64,000 nt of DNA from Thozetella sp. PMI_491 (GCA_021432635.1 MU270058.1:455001-519000); one strand, 5' to 3'. Shown: positions 32,220-45,753, counted from the stretch's first letter. Made by a program: numbers and translations. Notes: generated by a model from the sequence alone, not told the origin.

Positions 32220-32746
32220 AGATCATCGCTAGCTCCATCCATTCACTCCGAGATGATGGCGGCCCTTCCTCAACACGATAGGTTACCTTCGGCACGATAC
32301 TTGCTTGTATGGTTATAGTTAGCTAGCCATTGACTTCCCCGCACCACCGTCTTGGGAGTACGGTACCCGTCTCGAAGATGCGAGTACATTAGGCTAGGAG
32401 CCGTAGGCAAATCGATTTCGCATCTACGCATGTCATCGTAATCTAGCCGCTTAGGCATCGTCTATTTGTGCGGGAGAGCCCGTGAAAACATATCTATCCC
32501 CGTGTCGTACCAATTACCCTTGGTTCCCTTTCATGACAAACATGTGCTCGTCGCCCCTCAAAAAAAACCATACACTATCCACAGCTCATCGTTCAAGCCG
32601 CCTCGAATAGGAGGGGCTGGCGTTCGCAAACGGGGAATCATCGCAATAACAGCAAAGGGCAAGGAGAGTTGATTTTGGCCGTCTTCGTCACACGTGATGC
32701 TGGATGTGGCTCCCGTCGGGGCTCAGCAGGCCGCGATCTGCCGGAT
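32220..32746. other. intergenic between convergent genes
   Basis: 527 bp between the stops of paralogue B and asf1. I see no gene or repeat here. Confidence 0.5.
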
Positions 32747-33718
32747 CTATTGGGCCATGACCTCGGAAGCGTTCGCATCGACCGCAGGCTTCGCCTTGTC
32801 GTTGTCATTGTCGACCTCCATTTCATCACCATCGACGGGCTCACCCTCCTCTTCCTCCTCCTCGATCTCGTCTTCTGACTCGCCTTCGATATCGACACTG
32901 CCGGCGTCGGACATCTCGTCCTCCTCTGCTCCATTCTCGACCTCACCCTCGCCATTCTCGACGCCATCCATGGCGGCGTCATCCTTCTCGGCACCTTCCC
33001 CGTTGGCCTCGCCAGGAGCGGTCTCGGCGATCTCCGACTCTTCGGCAAGCTCTTCGGCGCCGTATTCCTCCTCGTCGGCGACGAGATCCGCCTCGGGCTG
33101 CTCAGGGGGGAACTCGGCAGGGGCCGAAGCCTCAGAGTCCCTGTTATACACGCGTCAGTATGCATTAGTAAGAGTGCCGTCGACAGCAGGACGTACCACT
33201 TGATGGCGAACCGCGTCACGCGAGGCTTTTCGGCCAGCACATTGCGTCGAATCTTCTCAATGATGGGCTTCGCCGGGGGATCGTTAACCAGCTCCTCGCT
33301 GTCGTACTCGTTGTTCACGTAATAGCCAACTCGCACAAACTCGCGGCCATCGTAAGCACAGGTGAGAAGAATCACCGTCACGCCGAGGATCTCGGCGTCG
33401 GGGATGCGCTTCGTGTCGGGGGCATCGGCTTCGAATACAAACTTATTCACGCCGACTGGGATGGGTCCAACGAAGAGCGAATCCAGCTCCTGGTCGTACT
33501 GGTCCGAGGTTGCGGAGCCGACATAGGTGAGTTTCCACTCGAGATCTGTGATTGCACATGGCTTTAGCGAAATGTCGCGCGGGGGAGGGGCAGTCTGGAA
33601 TGCGCGCACCCTTCTCGAGCTGCTCGAGGCATTCAAAGGTAATCTCAAACTCGTATTTGTCCGTGAACTTTGCCGGGTTGTTCAGCACATTGACACCAAG
33701 AAGCGAGACGACAGACAT
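32747..33718 (-). CDS. asf1: Asf1 histone H3-H4 chaperone
   Basis: Three exons: 33718-33610, 33545-33197 and 33140-32747; 283 aa. The first about 155 residues are the immunoglobulin-like core of Asf1, almost unchanged across eukaryotes: [37 protein letters not shown] (across intron 1), [38 protein letters not shown] and [17 protein letters not shown] closes the core. The C-terminal third is a long acidic tail ([16 protein letters not shown]), as in yeast and other fungi. Known role: hands H3-H4 to CAF-1 and to the HIR complex in nucleosome assembly and disassembly, and supports H3K56 acetylation. It is divergent from RNA14; HPC2, a HIR subunit, lies 12 kb away. Confidence 0.98.
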
Positions 33719-34708
33719 GGTGATGGGCGTTTGAGGCAACAGTCAAGGGGATGCGTCGGGGCTCTGAAATTAATTTTGCACCGTCAAGATGGGTAAGAAG
33801 GAATCACGGCCGCGGCGGCGGATGGCTGGAATGGAAGAGTGTGTGGGTGGGCGGGCGAAGGTGATGCGGGAAGGCTGGATCAGGGTGCGAAGGGTTTGTT
33901 TGTTGTGGGAGACCTTCAGCTTTATATGGGCGATGCGAGGACCAGCCGGGTAGTGGCCGTGGAAGTGGTCAGTCTGGGCAGGCGCGCTTGCTGGACGGAC
34001 CCTGGAAACTCGCGCTCGACGCGTAAATTGGCAAGACGCCGACCACAGTGCGCGATCCCCTGCTGCGTGCGAAAGGTTACTGCCAATACTTACCGCCCTG
34101 TCTGATGGATGAAGCTAGTCTTAGAAAGGCATAGCGTGTTTGAGCTCCCCTGCCACCTTGAATTGGCTTTCCGGATTGTTTGTGTCGCATGCACTGCTTA
34201 GCCTTTTCTCCATTTCTTTCGAGGCGATCCGCTCGCTGCTCAGAATATTTATCCATCCATATCGCTGACCGGGCGAACATCGAGACACCATGAGATATTG
34301 AGCAAGTATCTCACCACTCGAACTTGTGGCATCTCTTTCATTTTGGAGGAGTTGCGCCACGCTCCCACCTGCGGCTCGTAGCTCTGCGACTGACTTTCTC
34401 TCACTTTTTCACCTCGGGCTGCGTTTTTGTTTGCGATCGTTGCGATCCTCACCTCGACTTTGTTTGTCCTTTGCGACGCGAGCAACCGTTATTACTAACG
34501 TTCCACGGCACACTCGTCTTCGCTCTCGGCTCCATCGCCGTGACCCAGCCGACCCCTTGCGCCGCGACTCCTAGCTCACTCCGTGTCTTGTCGTATCCCT
34601 CGTGGGTCGATACCATCCCCGTCGAAACCTCACCCGTGTCCTTCGATCCTGGTCCTCATCGCCTGACGTCCCCCCAAGTCCACATCGATCTCTTTTAGCC
34701 TCGCTATC
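33719..34708. promoter_or_regulatory. bidirectional promoter between asf1 and rna14
   Basis: A 990-bp gap. Its right half is rich in pyrimidines on the plus strand, as in a fungal leader. No extra gene is supported. Confidence 0.55.
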
Positions 34709-37700
34709 ATGGAAGACTATGATCCCGCGCGAGTGGGCGATGCATGGGAAGGAGATGAGGGGTATGACGTGGCAGAGGACAGCCAGCAAGAGGGCTCTCA
34801 GCATAGCGATCAAGATGAACAACAATATTCACTCAACTCCCCCCCTCATGCTTCTGGTGACTCCCCATCTGCCGATGGCGCTACGGCCGATGCAGCCGAT
34901 CCAGGCGATGCAGCCGATCCAGGCGATGCGGGCGATGCCGGTGACTATGATCCAGCAGCGATAATCTCAGCTCCCCCGTCTACTACCTCTACTCCTCAGA
35001 TCGTCGAGCACAAGGGCCTTCCTATGAAGCCGTCTCCTCAGCCCGCAGCAAAGAAGCCAAAGACGGCCGGCGGCTTCATCGTAGGGGAGTCTGACTCTGA
35101 AGACGACACATCAACACCGATGAGCTCTGCCTCGGCGTTGAAGCCTCGTTCTCCCCTACAAACCACCGTGACTGCTGCTCCAGAGCCCAACGATGCCCCT
35201 TCTAACCCTGTTCCTGTTCCCAAGGTGAACAAAGCCATCCCCGGCTCTGCGCCGAACGGAGCGGTAGCGGCGGCTCCTCCTGCTCTTGTTTCCATTACGC
35301 TACCCCAAGTTCCGGCTCCCGGCTCTGGTCCTGCGCCGGACAGGGTAGTGGCCCTTGAGCAGCGCGTCGCCGGCGATCCTCGCGGCGCGACCGATGCTTG
35401 GCTTGCTCTGATTGCGGAGCATCGTGAGAGGAACAATATTGAGGCAGCGCGTAATGTCTACGAGAGGTTCCTTACTCTCTTCCCTCAAGCGGTAAGTAGA
35501 GCTATCCTAGAGCGTGCTTCAGGCGCTGACCTTCCTCTTAGGCCGATGTCTGGGTTGGGTATCTGGAGATGGAGCTGGGCATGAACAACCTGTCCGAGAC
35601 GGAGCGCATCTTCGGCATGTGCCTCATTTCCACCCCTAATGTAGCGCTGTGGAGCAAGTATCTTGACTACATCCGACGAAGAAACGACTTGACTAGCGAG
35701 GGCGGCGGCCAAGCGCGACAGGTCATCTTCCAGGCTTACGAATTCGTCATCGAAAACATTGGCCTCGACAAAGACTCGGGAAAGATATGGGCCGACTACA
35801 TCGAGTTTATCAAGTCAGGACCGGGAACGGCTGGCGGCAGCGGCTGGCAGGACATGCAAAAAATGGACCAGCTGCGGAGGGCGTATCAACGCGCCATCTG
35901 CGTCCCCATTGCGAACGTCAATACCCTGTGGAAGGAGTACGACCAGTTTGAGATGGGCCTCAACAAGATGACGGGTCGCAAATACCTGGGCGAGAAATCC
36001 CCGGCGTACATGTCTGCGAAGTCGGCCTATACAGCGCTGGACAACATTACTAGAGGTCTCAACCGAACCAACATTCCCCGGCTCCCGCCCGCCCCCGGAT
36101 TCGACGGGGACCAAGAGTTTATCGAGCAAGTTGCGCTATGGAACAAGTGGATTGCTTGGGAGAAGTCGGATCCACTGGACATCAAGGACGATAAGGACCA
36201 GCCGGAGCTGTTCCATAAGCGCATCCTCTATGTCTACAAGCAGGCCCTCATGGCTCTTCGTTTCTGGCCCGGGATGTGGGTGGACGCCGCCGAGTGGTGC
36301 TTCGACAACATCATCACTACCAAGGAAAGCCCCTCTGTCGGCCTCGATATGCTCACTCAGGGCGTCGCCGCCAACCCGGAGAGCGTCCTGCTCGCTCTGA
36401 AGCACGGCGACCACATTGAATTCACCCACCCGAACGAGGAGAACGAAGATGCAAAGGTTAACCGTGGGCTAGCTGCACGCGAGCCCTATGTCAAGTGCCT
36501 CGACACGCTTTATGCTTTGGTCAAGGGCCTAAAGGAGCAGGAAACAACCCAGGTCGCAAAGGTCGAGGCTGCGGTAGCTTTGGAGGCTGCAAACGTTCCC
36601 AGTGTTGAGCAGGGTGACGAAGACGAAGACGACGTAGAGAGGTCCGGCAAGGCCGCGAAAGAACGTGCCAAGAACGATCAGATCAAGGCCATCCAGCAAG
36701 GCTTTGCAGCACAGACCCAGCTCGTCTCTCGCTCCATCACTTTCGTGTGGATCGCATACATCCGGGCCATGCGCCGCATTCAGGGCAAGGGGAAGCCGGG
36801 AGATGCGATGGGCGGGATGCGCCACGCCTTTGCAGAAGCGAGGCAGCGAGGGCGCCTCACCAGTGACGTGTATTCAGCCGTGGCACAAATGGAATGGGTC
36901 ATCTATAAGGAGCCAGCGGGCGGTAAGATATTCGAGCGTGGTGCGAAGCTCTTCCCAGAGGATGAGAATTTCACTCTGGACTACATCAAGTACCTGCACT
37001 CAAGGGACGACATCACCAGTAAGTACAAGGAGAACCCCTAGCCCCTCGACTTGAACGGCTGCTGACCACTCCTTTTCAGATGCTCGCGTGCTCTTCGAGA
37101 CCGTGGTCAACAGGCTCACGCAGAACCCTGAGTCTGTGCTCAGGGCAAAGCCCCTCTATGCGTACTTCCACAAGTACGAGTCCAAGTTCGGGGAGCTTGC
37201 TCAGATCGCCAAGCTGGAGAAACGGATGTCGGAGCTCTTTCCGGACGACCCCAAGCTTGCGCACTTCAATGCTCGATTCTCCACCGACAAATTCGACCCC
37301 ATCGCGGCCCGGATCATAGTCTCCCCTGCTACTCAGCTAAGACCCAAACAACCCGTCATGACGTCGATCGAGCGAGGAGTGTCGCTGCACAACTCGCCGG
37401 CCCCCCAGCTACGCGGCCAAAGCCCCCGGCCACTTCTCTTGCAAGCCACGAATTCGCCGAAACGGCCGTTCCCTGGTGACGACTTTGACGACAACCCCCC
37501 CCGGAAGATCCAGCGCTCCGAGCAGCACGAGTTCCAGCGTGGAGCGTCGCCGCTGAAAGGCGCCGCTGGTCGCCGTCTTGACCAACAGCGTAGGATGCAT
37601 GGCCATGGCTCCAGCGCCGCGTCACAGAACGCCGCCCCTGCCCCCCTCGCTAGAGACATCACTTTTCTTCTCAGCCTCATTCCAAATGCTGCAGCCTTCA

Positions 37701-38182
37701 CCGGGCAGCGATACAAGGCGAGCGAGATCGTCCGTATTCTACGCGAGGCTAACGTGCCGGACTATGTTACATACAAGAGCCGCCGCAAAGACGACCACCC
37801 ACCTACCCTTCGTGGCGGCCATGGCCCGTCTCATAACCGCCAGTCCTCGATCGACCGTGCGCAGTACGGCTACCAGGGCCGAGACTCGCCCAATCCTCAG
37901 AACAGGCCAGCAAGTCCATACGGTCGTGCCGGCCCTTCTCACAGACAGTCGTCTCTACGACCGGGATCTAGCGGTTCCTACGAGCCCCCTCCTGCCGTTT
38001 ATCCCCAGCAGGGCCCTCCCCCGTCGCAGTATGGTCAAGGACCTCCACCCCCTCCGGGTCAATTCGAACCGGGGACATGGCCACCAAGTTTCCCACCTCC
38101 GGGCTACGTGCCTCCCCCTACAGGTTATGGCCAAGGGCCACCTCCCTCTCAGCCACAGCCATACCCACCCTACCGATACTAG
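34709..38182 (+). CDS. rna14: Rna14 mRNA 3'-end-processing protein (CF IA)
   Basis: Three exons: 34709-35491, 35542-37018 and 37080-38182; 1120 aa. The start MEDYDPARVGDAWEGD opens a disordered region with short Asp-Ala-Ala-Asp-Pro-Gly repeats. The HAT-repeat core begins near residue 225 (DAWLALIAEHRERNN, NVYERFLTLFPQA, then ADVWVGYLEME) and continues with RQVIFQAYEFVIENIG, WKEYDQFEMGLN, LWNKWIAWEKSDPLD, FVWIAYIRAMRR and VYSAVAQMEWVIY. The Rna15-binding monkeytail region follows (LARDITFLLSLIPNAAAF, ASEIVRILREANVPD). The end is Pro/Gln/Gly/Tyr-rich (YGQGPPPPP). Known role: dimeric scaffold of cleavage factor IA, which binds Rna15 and Pcf11 for cleavage and polyadenylation. Confidence 0.97.
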
Positions 38183-41100
38183 CATAGCGATGATCAACCC
38201 GGTGCACCTGGACTGGAATTTCCCTAGCCAAGTTGCTACGCAAGAGACAGGGTTGAAGCCCATTGTTCCCTGTAAACGTAAGAGGTACGCACTCTGAAGA
38301 ACGCTCGAGGCGCTGCATTCAGCACTGTGGATGGACGATCAAATAGATTGGCTGGATGCTGCATCGCGGAAAGATATCGTGTATTTCCCAAGATCGGCTT
38401 TTGTCCATATATGCCGCAAGGAGTTCGAACAAGTCTTCAGAATTGAGATGGACAACCATGCACCCTTGCCTAGACACCCTTTCGTGAGCTAGTACTACTA
38501 GGCCGAGTAGGGCGTTGACATGGCGAAGAAGGATGTTATCATAGATCGATAACTACCAATAACTAGGTACCTTGCTTGCATTTGTAATCTTCCATGATGT
38601 GTTTCCAGCTCTAGCGCTGTAGGACATGGTGCTATTTTCTCGCTACCCGTGTATTGCAGGGCACGCAAAGTTCTTTATTTACAGATTTGCGACTAGCTCT
38701 TTTTCCCTCCATCAACCAAGGCCTAGAAAAAATGCACTCGCATCTTTCTCGGAGAGTCATTTAGTTTTATTGGAGAGCCGTAGATGTCAAGGGCAACCCT
38801 TATTCTATCTTAGTGTGCATAACCAACGCCAACTAGGTAGGGCAATAGGACAGTCTTCAGGATATGTATCTTAGGGAAATTTCCCACCTTGTGTTCAGTT
38901 CCCTAGGTGTCCGAAGGCGAGACTGAGTGACGTTTAATCCGGAGTTCATGTCCTGCTGTCGATGTGGCCGAGATAGGAAGCGCTAGCATATCTACCAGAC
39001 GAGATGCAACTATGTGGCTCCGAGGCGGTCGAGAGGTCGTCAAGCCATGAAGAACAGGTAAATAAAAGAAGGGAAGGCGAGCCCGAATCTACCAGATAGT
39101 CTTCACTCCAGGGTCTTTGCTTCCAGTGGTTAGAGCGCTAGAAGACAATGCTGGCAGTTGCGATTCTCGAGCTTGCCACCAAGCCAGCTTCACATCTGCT
39201 CTTTCCCCTAAGGTCGACACAGACACTCCTCAAAATCCGGTCAAGGCGCTTGCTCATTTGCCATAATTTAAAGCGGTAGCAACATCTCGGAACACTCTTC
39301 AAGGGACGAGGCCACAGAGTTCAACACCAACGTCAATCAGATACTTGGTGCTACCAAACCTGCATCACTCTCTCCACGACTACTCTCTCCCATTCCTCAG
39401 CCGCCCACCGATGCTATCCTGAAGTAGATCACAAGGTAGCCAGTACTAATCCAGGCAATCTTGGCTTACGTCGGTCATCCCAGCACTTCTTCTCGATCCC
39501 AATCACTCTCAGACCCGGCCACAAATACTGACACTGCTTCCATTCTGGCAATAGCAGGCCATTTCGCTTTTTCATTACTTGAATCAAACTGCTCGGACTG
39601 GAACAACAGTACAGAATCACCTTCGCTTTAACTGATCACAACTCACTAACCAGGTGTTGGCACAACAAGGGGCAAGCCTATTCAGATCGGTACGTGGAAA
39701 TGTTTTCTCTTGCATGGGTTTGATCGCATACTTCACCTCTATCCTGCGTGATTCCAATCTCCTCTCGCCGCTGGCAGCACAAACAAAGACACCTTGGCGG
39801 ATCACTCTTTCCTGGTCGTGGATTCTGCCACCTGCACTCACCATATTGCCCAACTTCATCGGGTCTCAACTCAGCCAACATCTTGATCTCCATCCTCACA
39901 CCACCTAGGTACCTACCTACCTGCTTCTGGTTTTCTTTCCTTCATCCTCTACTGGACCTCTCTTCAGTCCAGTACTTCAGTCCAGGACTACATCGCAAAC
40001 AACATCCCAATAAGCAATCCCTGTTTTCTACGCTATTTCATCAGCACAGCGCACCCAAGACTCAAAGAAGTCGTTCGTTTATCTCTACCGAGCTCTCACT
40101 TTACCTTGAGACGCCGCCTCTCATTCTACCCGGTTATCTCCAACAACTTGATCCTGGTCGACTCAAGCTGACTCTTTGGATCAGACTTGACCTCCCACGT
40201 CAACAACATAGGTATTTGCCATTCTCTTACCAATCCCCAAGATGAACTCCATGCTGCGTCAAATTTCGTTGGTGTCCCGCTTCCTCTCCCCTACCCCGAA
40301 TTTCCTTGGCAGCTCTTAGCCGGAGCAACTACCGCCAAATCGATACCAAACAAATCCGTTTCCATAGTACTTTGAAGTCTGGAGGCTTCGTTCTTGACAC
40401 TCTTCCTCCTACTAAATCTCCAGAGCCTTGCGCCTCCCATCCTCTTTCATCCCTCCCTCCACTACCACCGAATTGAGCAACCCAGGTAGGTTTCTTGCCT
40501 CATCCTAACACTACACGAGCAACCTCAACTTCCGCACTTCTTTGTCCTCTTCCCACACAAACTCACAACTAGCAACTCTCTTCTCTACACTTACTCCAAA
40601 CCTTCGAGCCAACAATCCGTCTCTTGGAGAGATTCCCGTTCATTTGCTATTGATCTGGAACTTGGTTTCCACATTATCTGCTTCTCATTTTAAACACGCA
40701 ATCACCCTCTTCCTCACTTCTACCACCTAACCCTCAGACACAGAGGGAAGCATACATCCAGGCAAGCAAATCCTCAGACTACACGTTTAGGCCACAATAA
40801 ATCCAGTTCTTTAGCCCAAGCCGCCTCTGCGGACGCTCTCACCCATCACACAAATACCTCTTCCTTGTCTCACCAAGACTCCGTATCCTTAACTCCAATC
40901 TTCATCTGAACGGCTTAGCTATTTGCGAGCAGTTCCTACACCTTTCAGTGCGTTCTTAACTATCCCTTCACATTCAACCACCTCCTGTGAGGACAAAACA
41001 CTTCAGTCAGCCTCAGCGCGCGAACACTCCTACTTCTATCAACTTGGTGGCAACATCTCTACATTGAAGAGTCGACTAACCCATATTCAGCCCTCCAGCC

Positions 41101-41384
41101 TTTACAAACTTGACCGCATTACAGTCCGCATCCAACGAGTAAGTTCCTACCCTTTTTTAAGAAAGAAAAAAAGAAAAAAAAAAACCCCTTTTCATCAACA
41201 ACTCCTGCCAGCAGAATCGAGAACGTCGGTTTCGCGGAGCTTCACCACCCAGAGCCTCCTTCAACACATCAGAACATCCAACCGTCTGATTGCTTCTACC
41301 CCCCTTAACAGCCTCCAAGCTTCTTCAACCTGAGATCATTACTTCGAATGGCTGACAAACTTCGCTAGCTTGATCAAATTTGCA
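38183..41384. other. 3.2-kb gene-free stretch before the Argonaute gene
   Basis: No coding gene is supported. From about 39100 on, the plus strand is rich in C and T, like a very long leader or promoter. It holds a tRNA-like A-box phrase (39124-39137) and a poly-A tract (about 41160-41190), and ends with a six-codon uORF (41348-41368). Transcription start and leader introns cannot be placed. Confidence 0.5.
41348..41368 (+). other. uORF before the Argonaute start
   Basis: ATG with five further codons and a TAG (MADKLR), ending 16 nt before the main ATG at 41385. Any scanning ribosome would meet it first, so it could lower translation of the Argonaute. Confidence 0.5.
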
Positions 41385-44300
41385 ATGGCCGCGAATTTCC
41401 TGGGAATTCCCAATGTGGATGGCCCGTCTGACACCCGGTCTCAACGCCGTGGTTCTCAGTCAGGAGGCTCCAAGGCGGGTTCTCATGCCGGAGGCTCCCA
41501 GTCGGGTCGTTCTCGCTCCGGTTCTACTGGCCAGAAGCAGTCACCTTTCCCGGCTGGAGTTGGCTTCGACCCTGCGCTGGATGACCCGTCCAAGACTCAG
41601 TCTACCAACCTCCGTTTGGATCTGCCAGCGGATGCATATTGCAAGGTATGGTCTAGTTTCTAGATTATCATGAACCATCCTACTAAGTACTTCGACACAT
41701 ATAGATTACGAACAGAACCCCTTTCACTCGCCGTCCTGGCTTCAATCAGAGCGGCAAGGACATCCGCGTCCATGTCAATCAGTTCCGTCTGAAAAGCATC
41801 TCGGACTACTCTGTCCAGCAGTATGACGTGAGTATATCTACCCCACAAGGGGAGAATCTCAACTAACACTCTTTACAGCTAACCATCTCCCCCGGCGGAG
41901 ACAAGCGCGGTCTCATCGAGAGGATCTGGAAATCTTCGCAGATCAAGCGGAAGCTCGCTGAGCACAAGAATGGCCCCTGGTTGTTCGATGGCAACAAGCT
42001 CGTGTGGTACGTACCGTATCCCCTTCCTATCTTATACCTTGTCTAACAGTTGGCCAAAGGTCGACCAACAAGGTAAAAGAAATCCGGGTCACTGTTGACC
42101 TTGGAAGCGAACCTGGCCGACGGCCTTCCCAGGATCGCGACCGGGACCGCTTCTACTTCATCATGAAGCATACAGGATCCATCAACACCAACGCCCTACG
42201 AGCTTACCTCGAGGGAAAGATGGACTGGGACACCTCCGTACTTGAGTGCGTAAATTTTCTCGACCATGCCCTCCGTCAAGGTCCCTCGGAGCGTATGCAT
42301 GCGGTCAAGCGTGCCTTCTTCCCACCCAACGCCGCAACTCATCGTCTGAACAACGCTACAGAGGCGATCAAGGGAATTTATGCAGCCATTCGTATGAATC
42401 AATCCATTAACCAGGGTGGCATGGGCCTTGGTGTCCTCGTCGACGTCTCTCATCAGACGTTCTTCGTCTCTCAGAACTTCGAGAGTCTAGTTTGTGAGTT
42501 CATTCGCAACTACGATCGCAAGTTTCGGAATGTCACTCTTGAGAACCTAGCCGGATTTCTCCAGCCTGTCAAGGTCAAGCTTAGCAGCGGTCAAGAGATT
42601 TGGGCCAAATCAGACGCCTTCAAGGCGCTCGACAAGCTTCGAAAGATGAAATTCGAAGTCCACCACCGGGGCAAGACAGATGACCCCAAGGGGTACACTG
42701 TCAAGGGATTCACGTGGCAACCGAAGCTGTTGCCAGACTTGACCCATGCCAAGAATACCACGTTTGACATCAAGGACAGGCAGACTGGGGTAATCAGTCA
42801 CCGGAGCGTCTATGACCACTTTGTGAAGCAGTACAACATCCGCCTGCGGTATTGGATGCTGCCCTTGATCGAGACCACGCGCGACGGCTTCTTCCCCTTG
42901 GAGGTCTGCCATGTCAAGCGATACAACAGGTACCCTTTCAAGCTCGACCCGGACCAGACCGCAGCTATGATTAAATTCGCGGTTCAGCGGCCCGAGGAAC
43001 GCAAGAAGGACATACTCACTGCTGTCAAGGCGCTCAACTGGGGCGAAGACCCCTATCTGCGCAACCTCAAGATCTCAATCGACCCACAGATGACGATGGT
43101 CCAGGCCAAGCTCCTCAAGAACCCAGAAGTCCAGTACTCCAACGGCAAAGTTGACCCCGGAACCAAGGGTCGTTGGGACCTACGCGGCAAGAAGTTCGTC
43201 TCTCCGAATTCCTTCCCGCTCAAATCATGGGCCTTTTGCGTGGTGGATAGCAGTGTTGACAAGCCGACACTGGACAATTTCGTCAAGGTCTTCACTGGCG
43301 TCTACCAAGGTCATGGTGGTCGAATCGAAAAGCCGCCCATGGTTTTGAGCTTCCCTCCAAGAACTGACCAAGGCGACCTGGTGATGCAGGCCTACATGAA
43401 GACTGGCCAGACCTTCAAGTTTACTCCCCAGATCATCTTCTTCATTCTTCCAGACAAGACTTCCTGGGTGTATGAGCGCTTGAAGAAGAATGCCGACTGT
43501 CGTTACGCTTGTCTCTCGCAGATGCTCCAATCGATGCATGTCAAGAAGGCCCAGCCTCAGTACTGCAGCAATGTCTGCATGAAGGTCAACTCTAAGCTTG
43601 GAGGCCAGACCTCGAGGATTCCCATCGCAGGAAATTCACCCACCTTCAAGGTTCCGACCTTGATCATTGGATGCGATGTCAGCCATGGCCCAGTCGGAGG
43701 TGACTTACCCTCAATGGCCTCTCTGACCGTCTCCATGGATAAGGATGCGGCCACGTATTGCGCCAATGTTCAGACCAACGGGATTCGACGCGAGATACTC
43801 AATCCCAGCACGATCCACTTCTTGCTGAGCGATCTCGTCAAGCATTGGTGCAAGAAGAACGGCACCGCACCTAGCGACGTCTACTACTTCCGCGACGGCG
43901 TCTCCGAGGGACAGTTTGCCCATGTTATGGACATGGAGGTGCCAATCATCAAGCAGGTCTTCCAGGAGACAGCCGGAAAGATTCCCAAGCTGACCGTCGT
44001 TGTGGCCACCAAGCGCCATCACGTTCGCTTCTTCCCCGAGTTCGGCGACAAGAACAAGAACCCGTTGCCGGGCACGCTGGTGGAGCGTGAAGTCACCCAC
44101 CCTTTCCACTACGACTTCTTCCTATGCTCGCACTCTGCCATTCAGGGAACAGCTCGTCCCGTCCACTATCATGTGCTTCACGACGAGATCAAGCCAGGCC
44201 CTGATGCGCTCCAGAAGATGATTTACAACCAGTGCTATCAGTACGCCCGGTCGACTACCCCGGTTTCCCTGCACCCAGCAGTGTACTACGCGCACTTGGC

Positions 44301-44523
44301 AAGCGCTAGAGCTATGGCCCATGTCGATAGGGCCAGTAGCGACCAGCTGCCGCTCGAGGCTCGCCCACGGGCTCTGCCCGCTCCGGGTCTGGCTGCCAAG
44401 TACGATACAAGTGCGTCTGTGGAGGATGTCCACACCGAAAGCCGGCCTCTTCTTCCGATGGGTGGCAGTGAAGCTCGCCCAGATGCGAAGGAAATTTTCC
44501 GCCACACCATGTGGTTCATCTGA
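41385..44523 (+). CDS. Argonaute protein, slicer-type
   Basis: Four exons: 41385-41645, 41705-41827, 41879-42006 and 42060-44523; 991 aa. A Gly/Ser/Arg-rich N-terminus (RRGSQSGGSKAGSHAGGSQ) is followed by the N domain (PFTRRPGFNQSGKDI, VNQFRLKSI), a linker, the PAZ region (NLAGFLQPVKVKL) and then MID-PIWI. The PIWI catalytic residues are all present: D710 in GCDVSHG, E749 in the glutamate-finger segment NGIRREIL, D783 in YFRDGVSEGQF and the His of VHYHVLHDE (873/875). The end HTMWFI gives the usual hydrophobic C-terminus. Known role: binds small RNAs and cleaves or silences matching transcripts (quelling or meiotic silencing in fungi). Whether it is the QDE-2 or SMS-2 orthologue was not decided. 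Confidence 0.97.
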
Positions 44524-45753
44524 TCAAGGTGGCCTCTAAGAAATCACCACGGCAGATCCTTCCCTATCGCCCACGTGCGATCCCACCACCTAGGCTTCCC
44601 GACCTTGGAAGTGCAAGTAATTAGGCATGGGAGGATATGAAGTTGGGTGCCACGGAGCTGGAGCGTTTGCTGATTGCTTGGTCGTTTGTTTTTCTTGGAA
44701 GGCTAGGACAAATGGCCACCAACTCCATTGAGCAGGTAGATCAACGCGTGGGGTTCTACCGGACGTGGCCTTTGTACCTCCTGCAGCCGTAGCTTTGAAA
44801 GGGACAAATTGCCTCTAGCTCTAGTAGCTAAGCTGTCAACAGCTTCCCCAGATAGCGCAATGAAATTTAACACGAAATCTAACATCATCGATCCTGTGAG
44901 TTTGTAGTTCCTTGCGTTTTAGCGGGCCTTGCTGCTGCGGCAGGGGTGTGTGCCCCAGGACGAGAGTGGTGAAGAGGAAGCCTCCCCCATAGCGGGCCGT
45001 TGGACATCTGCGTGGTGGACAGGGAAAGGCACGCGTGTGCTCTAGATGCAGTGGGCTGCTACAGTTAAAGTTGCCTCTAGGATCATGAGTCAACCACGTC
45101 GGTAAATGCCGAGATGCTAGTAGACAAGTTAAGCATCTAGGTAGCATTTTGATGAGCACAGAGCAACCGAGCGGCGGCCGAGGGGCGCCTTCTAGACAGA
45201 CTGGCCACGAGACAAGTACATCTGAATGACGATGGACGGTGCCTAGAGACAGGGAAACCTGCATAGTACGAAAAATGCATTTGCTTTCATGATCTCCTCT
45301 CCACCCCGGCCGCTATGGCAAGTGGTATTTTAGTTTGACAATGATAATAATGCATACTCCCGACCCATGGGAGTAAAACCCAGCGAGCAAATGAACCACC
45401 AAGACGCCGTTTCTGCCCGGAGCTCCCGTCTGGCCCATGTCTTCATGCAAGGCCCCAATGCTTTCCCAGCCAGCCCTCTCCTAACCGGACCGGCATATAA
45501 ACACACAAGTTTCTTAAGACAACCGACCGGCGCGAACCGGCTCCGAGCCTCGGAGCGGCTGGGTCAAAAAGAAGGGAAGGAATCAAGAACACACTGCCTG
45601 GCGTTCGGAAGACTAAATATCCTCTCGACCGCAGGCTTGAACCTAGGCTCTAAACTCCACCCCAGGATGCATCCGCACACTCTAGTAAAAACAAGTTGGA
45701 GGCTGGGCCGCGGTTTCTTAGGCCTCGGCTACGCCGTAGTCGTCGCATGGCCA
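44524..45753. other. intergenic between convergent Argonaute and hpc2 genes
   Basis: 1.2 kb of 3'-flanking DNA without a supported gene, RNA gene or repeat. Confidence 0.5.
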
